From positions 1 to 7,437 of the forward strand of contig JBIKIW010000057.1 in assembly GCA_044361365.1 (NCBI GenBank): a DNA stretch of 7,437 nt, written 5' to 3'. Positions 1 to 4,085 of the stretch are shown in pieces; within the stretch, counting starts at the first letter, position 1, and each line of letters opens with the position of its first letter. Source of the stretch: JBIKIW01 sp044361365. GTDB lineage: Bacteria > Patescibacteriota > JACMRA01. The notes under the pieces were generated by a model that searched no databases, was not told the DNA's origin, and saw only the letters and a list, made by a program, of their open reading frames with translations. The position numbers and the translations under genes were made by a program.

Positions 1-81
1 CTATATCTACACAAAAATGATGAATTATTTTTTTTAAATTGTAATTGCTTAATCTTTATCTGTATATCATAGAAATTAGTT

Positions 82-101
82 TAGTTAGTGTTTGCTAACT
101 A
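82..101. repeat. AT-rich stem-loop
   Basis: TAGTTAG at 82-88 pairs perfectly with CTAACTA at 95-101 around the 6-nt loop TGTTTG. The following bases are only loosely T-rich, so this is at best a weak terminator for a gene left of the window. No coding region is seen in 1-472. Confidence 0.4.
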
Positions 102-160
102 GTCTAGTTCCTTATAAATTATAAATCAATGATAACAATTTTAAAGGTTAAGGGAGAAAT

Positions 161-183
161 GGCGATCCGTGATCGCCTCTACA
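161..183 (-). repeat. REP-like hairpin with GTAG head, copy 1
   Basis: GGCGATC (161-167) and GATCGCC (171-177) form a perfect 7-bp stem with loop CGT. Read on the minus strand, the unit is GTAG, one spacer base, then the hairpin. This is the layout of bacterial REP sequences handled by RAYT (Y1 HuH) transposases. The same layout recurs at 235-258 with a different stem sequence. The assignment rests on architecture only, and no RAYT gene is present in the window. Confidence 0.55.
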
Positions 184-234
184 GTGATATATTAAATTAA
201 GTCACGAATTTATTAGCTAGCAATATCCAACAAT

Positions 235-258
235 GGCGACGCGGAGGTCGCCGCTACA
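235..258 (-). repeat. REP-like hairpin with GTAG head, copy 2
   Basis: GGCGAC (235-240) and GTCGCC (247-252) form a 6-bp stem with a 6-nt loop. On the minus strand GTAG (257 to 254) precedes the stem with one spacer base, as in copy 1. Both copies share the flanks AATGGCGA on the left and CTACA on the right, while stem and loop differ, so the stem is kept by compensating changes. Orientation is the same and the copies are about 50 bp apart. Confidence 0.55.
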
Positions 259-265
259 AATTCTT

Positions 266-333
266 TTCTCAGCGACGCGAGGGTTTTAGTCGGGCAAAGC
301 CAGCCTTGTTCATGCTTAGTGTGCCACTAGCAC
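266..333. repeat. Diverged left unit of GC-rich repeat cluster
   Basis: TTCTCAG at 266-272 followed by GC-rich sequence resembles the start of the better conserved unit at 334. GGCAAAGCC at 293-301 is the exact reverse complement of GGCTTTGCC at 421-429, so the block 293-429 is bounded by 9-bp inverted repeats. No ORF of note runs through it. Its high GC contrasts with the AT-rich surroundings. Confidence 0.45.
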
Positions 334-438
334 TTCTCTCAGTCGCCGTGGGGCTTGCGGTCGAACACAAAGTCCGACCTGTTCAGCATTGCTCCGCATG
401 CCTTCGCTCAATCGCCGTGAGGCTTTGCCAAAAAAAAA
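334..438. repeat. Dispersed palindromic repeat, copy A
   Basis: The first 52 bp (334-385) match 6454-6504 almost exactly, differing by one substitution, one inserted G and a 2-nt deletion in a hairpin loop. That hairpin pairs GGTCG with CGACC, continued by AC/GT past one mismatch. The right end (GTGAGGCTTTGCC then A-run, 417-438) matches the right end of copy B, while the centre differs. Within this copy, 334-358 is repeated imperfectly at 403-428 (CGCCGTGGGGCTT versus CGCCGTGAGGCTT). It ends 34 bp before the trpE-like gene. No transposase is encoded. Confidence 0.7.
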
Positions 439-472
439 TCTTTTGCTGATGTTTAAATTATAACTTTTCTAA

Positions 473-1918
473 ATGTCTATTTCGTTGCCTCAGAAGCCTG
501 TTTATCTCAAAATTTCGCAGGATTTAGACTTTTTGGAGCTGTTTAAGTTGATTGAAAATAAATTTGAAAATTGTTATTTAATCGAGTCTTTGGGGCAAGA
601 AAGTCAGGAAAGATTTTCGGTGATTGGATTTGATCCAGATGCGGTTTTTAGTAGTAAGCAGGTTGATCTTTTGGAAGTGGAAACTAAGGATTCGAGTTTT
701 TCATACAATTTTTTGGTTGATAAAGAGCCTGGGGGTGTTAAATCTCAAGCTAATCAATCTAAATACAAACTGGAAATTAAGACTGAAAATGCCTATTTTG
801 AGCTACAAAAGATCATTCCTCAAGATGTTATTTCTCGAAATTATAGTGGTGGTTTGTTTGGGTTTTTGAGTTATGAAGCTTATAATTTTTTTCAAAATAA
901 GGTTAAATTACCGATTAGTGAGGATTTTGGGCTTTTTAAATTTGGTTTATACACAGACGGTTTGGTGCAAGACACTGTTACTGGCGAAATTTTTTATTTT
1001 TATTATAACAAAGATCGATCGGGAGAAATTTTAGAATTGATTGAAAAATTAAAATTGGGTTTGAAAGTTCCAGAATTGATTTTTGAAGCTAAATTTTTAG
1101 GACATTCACTAACTCAAAACCAGCACAGGCAAAAGGTTTTGAACACGATTGAAGAGATCAAAGCGGGAAATTCTTTTCAGGCAGAAGTTGGTATGAAATC
1201 TAGGTTTGAAATCAGCGGAAATCCACTGGCAGTTTATCAAAAATTACGAAAAGTGAACCCTTCGCCGTTTATGTTTTTTTGCAAATTTGCTGATCAAATT
1301 GTGTTGGGGGCAAGCCCTGAATTGCTGCTACGGCTCAAAAATGGGGAGTTACAAACGTCACCACTAGCGGGAACTGTAAAACGTGGAAAAGGTGAGGTGG
1401 AAGACAAACTTTTGGCTAGAAAACTCCTAAACGATCCTAAAGAAATTGCCGAACACAATATGTTGGTGGATATGCACCGCAACGATATTGGAACTGTAAG
1501 TCGGTTTGGTACAGTAAAGGTTAGAAACCTGATGGAGATCAAAAGATTTAGCCATGTACAACATATTTCTAGCGATGTGGTGGGGATTCTTGACCCGCAA
1601 AAAGACGGATTTGATGCGTTGGCGGCGATTTTGCCTGGCGGGGTGGTGAGCGGAGCTCCGAGGCTGGAGACTGTGAAGATAATTCAGCGAAACGAAATTG
1701 AACCGCGGGGAGTTTATGGAGGAGCTTTGGGGCATTTTGGATTAAATGGAAATTGTACTTTCACCCTTCCGATTCGTAGCCTTTTTATTAGTAAAAACAA
1801 AGCTTACGCTCAGACCAGCAGTGGCATTGTGTATGATTCTGACCCGCAAAAAGAGTATGATGAGTTGGTGAATAAACTGGCGGCCATGAAGAGTGTGTTG
1901 GAGGGCTTTGAGGGGTGA
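473..1918 (+). CDS. trpE: TrpE-like anthranilate synthase component I (chorismate-binding enzyme), orphan
   Basis: The 481-residue product has the length and two-part layout of anthranilate synthase component I, which makes anthranilate from chorismate with ammonia supplied by TrpG. The N-terminal domain carries LIES (36-39, the region of the tryptophan feedback site in TrpE) and RFSVIGFDP (47-55). The chorismate-binding domain shows NPSPFMF (262-268), PLAGT (297-301), KEIAEH (323-328), VDMHRND (332-338), SHVQH (360-364), SGAP (393-396) and the C-terminal E461/E464 pair. The Mg-binding glutamates (E324, E327, E461, E464) and catalytic His364 appear present. Ala299 in PLAGT favours TrpE over PabB, which has Lys there. 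Oddities are GVVSGAPR where GTVSGAPK is usual, TSSG in place of AGAG (448-451), and Thr429 where Asp is usual. No trpG or other trp gene is nearby. No Shine-Dalgarno is visible; TATAAC at 459-464, eight bases before the ATG, would permit a leaderless mRNA. Confidence 0.88.
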   Translation: MSISLPQKPVYLKISQDLDFLELFKLIENKFENCYLIESLGQESQERFSVIGFDPDAVFSSKQVDLLEVETKDSSFSYNFLVDKEPGGVKSQANQSKYKLEIKTENAYFELQKIIPQDVISRNYSGGLFGFLSYEAYNFFQNKVKLPISEDFGLFKFGLYTDGLVQDTVTGEIFYFYYNKDRSGEILELIEKLKLGLKVPELIFEAKFLGHSLTQNQHRQKVLNTIEEIKAGNSFQAEVGMKSRFEISGNPLAVYQKLRKVNPSPFMFFCKFADQIVLGASPELLLRLKNGELQTSPLAGTVKRGKGEVEDKLLARKLLNDPKEIAEHNMLVDMHRNDIGTVSRFGTVKVRNLMEIKRFSHVQHISSDVVGILDPQKDGFDALAAILPGGVVSGAPRLETVKIIQRNEIEPRGVYGGALGHFGLNGNCTFTLPIRSLFISKNKAYAQTSSGIVYDSDPQKEYDELVNKLAAMKSVLEGFEG

Positions 1919-2180
1919 AAGGTTTGAATAATTCTCAATTAAATTCTATTTAGCACGAACAGCTGTAATTTCTAGTTTAATTTCTTCATCTTAAATTTAA
2001 GATATAGCTAAATCATATTTAAAGTAGATAACGAAGGCGAGGACTGTCTGAGCTTTAAAGCCTTTCTAAATTAGAAATGTATGATGCCAGTATCCGCAGA
2101 CAAGTGTCTAGTTTAATATTGGTTTAGCTATATATTGGAAGTTTAAACAGGTTTTTAGTAAAATCAAAGAAAATTAAATT
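1919..2180. other. AT-rich intergenic stretch without an intact gene
   Basis: No ORF of useful length and no clear terminator for the upstream gene are visible. On the minus strand, 1990-1946 reads DEEIKLEITAVRAK followed by a stop. This is reminiscent of the C-terminal strand of RidA family proteins (E. coli RidA ends KIEIEAIAVRR). Stops lie directly upstream in that frame, so at most it is a tiny relic. The rest looks like decayed DNA. Confidence 0.3.
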
Positions 2181-2209
2181 TTGACAAAAGTATTATAAAA
2201 ATGTACTAT
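2181..2209 (+). promoter_or_regulatory. Promoter of first TA module
   Basis: A perfect -35 box TTGACA (2181-2186) is followed after 17 bp by TACTAT (2204-2209, four of six matches to TATAAT), with TG directly before it. The expected start near 2216 gives a leader of about 25 nt without a Shine-Dalgarno sequence. Confidence 0.6.
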
Positions 2210-2236
2210 AGCAGTATAAATTCAAACAACTATACT
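2205..2236. promoter_or_regulatory. Candidate antitoxin operator
   Basis: AGTATA (2213-2218) and TATACT (2231-2236) form a 6-bp inverted repeat, and TACT/AGTA (2204-2207, 2213-2216) forms a further short inverted pair over the -10 region. Repeated ACTATA half-sites over a promoter are typical of autorepression by ribbon-helix-helix antitoxins. The site call is inferred from position and symmetry. Confidence 0.4.
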
Positions 2237-2240
2237 ATAT

Positions 2241-2555
2241 ATGTCTGTCAAAACTAAAACCCTCAAAACTCCTAAAAAAACTAAAGTAATTCAAACCCGA
2301 TTAGATGCTGATTTGGTAAACAAAGCCAACGAAATTTTGGATGGAATTGGACTTACAACTTCGGATATTTTTAGAATTTTACTCAAAAAGGTGGTGGCAA
2401 CTGGAGAAGTCCCGCTAAGCCTAACTTTTACAAGACCTTATTATACTGAGGAGCAATTGAAACAGGTCGAAGATTCGTTAGATGATATAGAAAATGGCAA
2501 GGTTTATTCTTTTAAAACTTCTTCTGAAATGGATAGATTTGTGGAAACTTTGTAA
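2241..2555 (+). CDS. RelB/DinJ family antitoxin
   Basis: The 104-residue product matches the RelB/DinJ pattern. A basic N-terminus (1-15) is followed by the ribbon-helix-helix strand VIQTRLDADL (16-25), a first helix (about 25-36), the turn GLTTSD (37-42), a second helix IFRILLKKVVATG (43-55) and the family-typical EVPLSL (56-61). The acidic C-terminal half (69-104) should wrap around and neutralise the toxin, and the N-terminal half should bind the operator upstream. The toxin gene starts 9 bp after the stop. Its C-terminal FKTSSEMDRF resembles FKTGKNLVKF in the second antitoxin. No Shine-Dalgarno precedes the ATG, and the chosen start is the only one giving the full strand. Confidence 0.85.
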   Translation: MSVKTKTLKTPKKTKVIQTRLDADLVNKANEILDGIGLTTSDIFRILLKKVVATGEVPLSLTFTRPYYTEEQLKQVEDSLDDIENGKVYSFKTSSEMDRFVETL

Positions 2556-2564
2556 TTACTCGAT

Positions 2565-2867
2565 ATGTACGAACTCGCTTACACTCTAACTTACCTTAAA
2601 ATATACAAAAAATACATCCAAAAAGACCAAAAACTGCTCAAAGCTCTAAACAAAACTCTGGAGTTGATGACGCAAAATCCGTTTTATAGCTCACTAAATA
2701 CACATAAAGTAGATACCAAAAGAAACAAAGATATTTACTCGTCTAGGATTACTGGAGATTGGAGAATTGGCTGGGTGTTTGATGAGAAAGCCAAAAAAGC
2801 TATAATTATCTGCCTAGAAGTTGGCACTCACTCGGGAGCGAGTCAAATTTATACAAAGGCGAGTTAG
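2565..2867 (+). CDS. RelE/YafQ-type mRNA interferase toxin
   Basis: The 100-residue protein has RelE/ParE superfamily size and pattern. Two N-terminal lysine-rich helices (about 8-37) are followed by NPFYSSLNTHKV (38-49), ITGDWRIGW (62-70), strand AIIICLEVGTHSG (79-91) and Y96. Known relatives such as RelE and YafQ cut mRNA on the ribosome. Here H47, R67, H89 and Y96 are plausible functional residues by position. It lies 9 bp after its RelB/DinJ antitoxin, forming one operon. It aligns through its length with the toxin at 3203-3493. RelE-type RNase activity is favoured over ParE-type gyrase poisoning because of the RelB partner, but this is inference. Confidence 0.82.
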   Translation: MYELAYTLTYLKIYKKYIQKDQKLLKALNKTLELMTQNPFYSSLNTHKVDTKRNKDIYSSRITGDWRIGWVFDEKAKKAIIICLEVGTHSGASQIYTKAS

Positions 2868-2869
2868 GT

Positions 2870-2898
2870 TTGACAAATTGAGTATTTATGTGTAAATT
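2870..2898 (+). promoter_or_regulatory. Promoter of second TA module
   Basis: Three bases after the first toxin stop, TTGACA (2870-2875) is followed at 17 bp by TAAATT (2893-2898, four of six). Module two therefore likely has its own promoter and is not merely read through from module one. Confidence 0.55.
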
Positions 2899-2908
2899 AT
2901 ACACATAA
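2886..2908. promoter_or_regulatory. Perfect 9-bp palindromic operator over the -10 box
   Basis: TTATGTGTA (2886-2894) and TACACATAA (2900-2908) are exact reverse complements around the centre AATTA. The palindrome covers the -10 region of the promoter and lies 18 bp before the antitoxin start, the expected place for antitoxin autorepression. A role as an RNA hairpin seems less likely, since the transcript would start near 2905. Confidence 0.6.
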
Positions 2909-2926
2909 TTTGCTTTTATACTACTT

Positions 2927-3199
2927 ATGTCAACTTATCGTGTAAATATTACTGTTGATGAAGATCTTAAATATATTTTAGATTTGATGCACAAAGCCTA
3001 CCCAGCTCTTAAAGATGCAGATCTTATAAAAATGGCAACTAGTGGTTATTTTTCCCTAAAAAGAGACGATTTTGAGCATGTTGAATTTTTAAATGAGGTT
3101 GATAGCGACAGCCTAATGCAAGCCAAATCCGAGCCTGAAGATGCTAAAATTCCAACCTTCAAAACAGGAAAAAACTTGGTGAAATTTCTACAAAAATAG
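2927..3199 (+). CDS. Putative antitoxin of second TA module
   Basis: This 90-residue protein is not one I can place in a named family with certainty. It has antitoxin features: a short N-terminal strand YRVNITVDEDL (4-14), helices at about 13-24 and 31-41 compatible with a ribbon-helix-helix DNA-binding fold, and an acidic linker with EVDSDSL (57-63) and SEPEDAK (68-74). It ends in FKTGKNLVKF (79-88), which resembles the tail of the RelB-like protein at 2241-2555. The toxin gene follows after only 3 bp, implying translational coupling. A perfect palindrome lies over its promoter. TATACT at 2916-2921, five bases before the ATG, may be a further half-site, since TATACT also occurs before the first antitoxin. 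Confidence 0.7.
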   Translation: MSTYRVNITVDEDLKYILDLMHKAYPALKDADLIKMATSGYFSLKRDDFEHVEFLNEVDSDSLMQAKSEPEDAKIPTFKTGKNLVKFLQK

Positions 3200-3202
3200 A
3201 AT

Positions 3203-3493
3203 ATGTACGAGCTTAAACCAAAAAATTACTTTGTTAAAAAGTACCAAAAACTGGTAAAGAAAAACTCACTTTTGGAAGGAAAAATTGAAAAGGTTTTTGA
3301 TAAAATGATTGCCGATCCGTTTGAAATTTCTTTAAAAACTCACAAAGTTAGGAGTAAGTTTGGTGTCGAAGCTTTTAGCACTAGTATAAACGGTGATCTA
3401 AGAATTATTTGGGACTTTAGCCAAAATAGAATTAATATTATCGACCTACTCGATATTGGTGGACACTCAGGAAGTAGCAAAGTATATCAATAA
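3203..3493 (+). CDS. RelE/ParE superfamily toxin, paralogue of the first toxin
   Basis: The 96-residue protein begins MYEL like the toxin at 2565 and keeps the same register. DPFEISLKTHKV (38-49), INGDLRIIW (62-70), IDLLDIGGHSG (80-90) and a near-terminal Tyr (95) are all shared in position. The predicted fold is two basic helices followed by a four-stranded sheet. H47, R67, H88 and Y95 are the counterparts of H47, R67, H89 and Y96. The product likely acts as an mRNA interferase neutralised by the protein encoded 3 bp upstream. The stop codon abuts the T-tract of a minus-strand terminator, so this operon is convergent with the small gene at 3599-3748. Confidence 0.8.
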   Translation: MYELKPKNYFVKKYQKLVKKNSLLEGKIEKVFDKMIADPFEISLKTHKVRSKFGVEAFSTSINGDLRIIWDFSQNRINIIDLLDIGGHSGSSKVYQ

Positions 3494-3520
3494 AACAAAA
3501 ATCCCAGCTTTAGGCTAGGA
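3492..3520 (-). terminator. Rho-independent terminator for minus-strand transcript
   Basis: On the minus strand, TCCTAGC (3520-3514) pairs with GCTGGGA (3508-3502) around CTAAA. The stem is complete in RNA through one U-G wobble and is followed by TTTTTGTTTTATT. On the plus strand the wobble becomes an A-C mismatch and the A-tract lies upstream, so the signal is specific to the minus strand. Confidence 0.65.
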
Positions 3521-3534
3521 ATCGATGAATTTTG

Positions 3535-3566
3535 CACACACCGAAACTAGGAGCTTCAAGTGTGTG
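3535..3566 (-). repeat. Stem-loop in 3' region of minus-strand unit
   Basis: CACACAC (3535-3541) pairs with GTGTGTG (3560-3566). Inside, GAA-A-CT (3543-3548) pairs with AG-C-TTC (3552-3557) with one mismatch around a 3-nt loop. It lies between the minus-strand ORF stop and its terminator and could protect the transcript's 3' end or be a bound RNA motif. Confidence 0.45.
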
Positions 3567-3598
3567 GTTAGGAGGCTTATTTACAGATTAAAAAGACC

Positions 3599-3748
3599 TT
3601 ATTCGTTTTTAGTTGTGAGACCTCCTTTTTCGTACAAATGTGGAAAATCTGTGTGATTTGAGGGTCGATTAGCTCTTTCAACAGCCCAGTTACAAGAATT
3701 TACCAAGCCGATTAGAATGATTGCCAATAAAATGTGAGTGCCGCTCAT
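3599..3748 (-). CDS. Small hydrophobic protein, 49 residues, unrecognised
   Basis: I do not recognise this family. The ATG is at 3748 and the TAA ends at 3599. The product starts MSGTHILLAIILIGLVNSC, a hydrophobic segment (about 5-18) ending at Cys19. It continues with a polar tail of about 30 residues that includes NRPSNHTDFPHLYEKGG. VNSC loosely resembles a lipobox, but positive charges before the hydrophobic stretch are lacking, so a single-pass membrane peptide is equally likely. Support for a real gene comes from context: a TTGACA promoter with extended -10 lies upstream (3835-3805) and a minus-strand-specific terminator downstream. The leader would be about 50 nt, with only a weak purine stretch (GGTAGAAAG) before the ATG. 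It is convergent with the toxin genes. No coding conservation can be tested here. Confidence 0.45.
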   Translation of the reverse strand: MSGTHILLAIILIGLVNSCNWAVERANRPSNHTDFPHLYEKGGLTTKNE

Positions 3749-3769
3749 CTTTCTACCAAATAAACTCCA

Positions 3770-3902
3770 ATTTCAGCCAAAAACCAAGGTTAGTGACTAC
3801 GCTCACCATAGCAAAGAGAGAGTGTGTTCTGTCAAAAGTAATTTTTTGAGGTAGAAAATTTAGTTTTTATAACTAATCCACTATCTGATTAGAGGCTGAA
3901 AT
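3770..3902. repeat. Block bounded by 9-bp inverted repeats
   Basis: ATTTCAGCC (3770-3778) and GGCTGAAAT (3894-3902) are perfect reverse complements about 115 bp apart. Just inside the right arm, CTAATC (3873-3878) and GATTAG (3887-3892) make a further hairpin. The block contains the minus-strand promoter. It could be a small non-autonomous insertion, but no target duplication is evident. Confidence 0.4.
3805..3835 (-). promoter_or_regulatory. Minus-strand promoter with extended -10
   Basis: Reading the minus strand, TTGACA occupies 3835-3830 and TGCTATGGT occupies 3813-3805, giving an extended -10 TGnTATGGT (four of six in the hexamer). The spacer is 19 bp, longer than ideal. Transcription would start near 3798 and run into the small ORF at 3748. 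Confidence 0.5.
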
Positions 3903-3908
3903 CATAAT

Positions 3909-3951
3909 CCACCCCGTCAAAATCTACAATTTTGCCACCCCTCAAGAGGGG
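3909..3951. repeat. Two-hairpin REP-like element
   Basis: Two copies of CCACCCC (3909-3915, 3935-3941) frame hairpin one, CAAAAT (3918-3923) with ATTTTG (3929-3934). The second copy runs into hairpin two, CCCCTC (3938-3943) with GAGGGG (3946-3951). No T-tract follows on the plus strand. GTAG sits in the loop of hairpin one on the minus strand. The ordered pair of hairpins with repeated C-rich joints looks like an interspersed repeat, not a terminator. Confidence 0.5.
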
Positions 3952-4019
3952 AATCAGGCACCACAGGGAACAGTTATATAATACTTAAAAAACCTTTAGA
4001 ATCAGCTCAAAAGCTTAAT

Positions 4020-4048
4020 TTGACATGCCCAAAAAAGTGCAATATGAT
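4020..4048 (+). promoter_or_regulatory. Near-consensus promoter of the glycosyltransferase gene
   Basis: TTGACA (4020-4025), a spacer of exactly 17 bp, and TATGAT (4043-4048, five of six) form the best sigma-70-type promoter in the window. The start would fall near 4055, 31 bases before the chosen ATG at 4086. This argues that the longer frame opening with TTG at 4020 is not translated. A second TATAAT at 3977-3982 has no matching -35 box. Confidence 0.75.
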
Positions 4049-4085
4049 TGCGGGAATAGGCTATTTTAATACAAATTTAGCTTTT

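Noticed and set aside
1..472. tRNA, rRNA or CRISPR array in the GC-rich left region
   Set aside because: No cloverleaf, no regular spacer-repeat periodicity and no conserved rRNA segments; the repeats are irregular palindromic units.
1294..1735. Minus-strand ORFs of 82 and 102 codons inside the trpE-like gene
   Set aside because: They are shadows of a well-supported gene and show no recognisable protein features.
1916..1960. TGA read as glycine (genetic code 25)
   Set aside because: The trpE-like protein ends at a family-typical place at this TGA, and no gene in the window needs TGA readthrough.
2830..2843. Stem-loop ACTCG-GGAG-CGAGT as a terminator after the first toxin
   Set aside because: It lies inside the toxin's C-terminal coding sequence (THSGAS) and lacks a T-tract.
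4020..4085. Extended N-terminus of the glycosyltransferase from a TTG start
   Set aside because: A TTGACA-17-TATGAT promoter occupies this stretch, and the ATG at 4086 gives a normal basic start before the first membrane helix.
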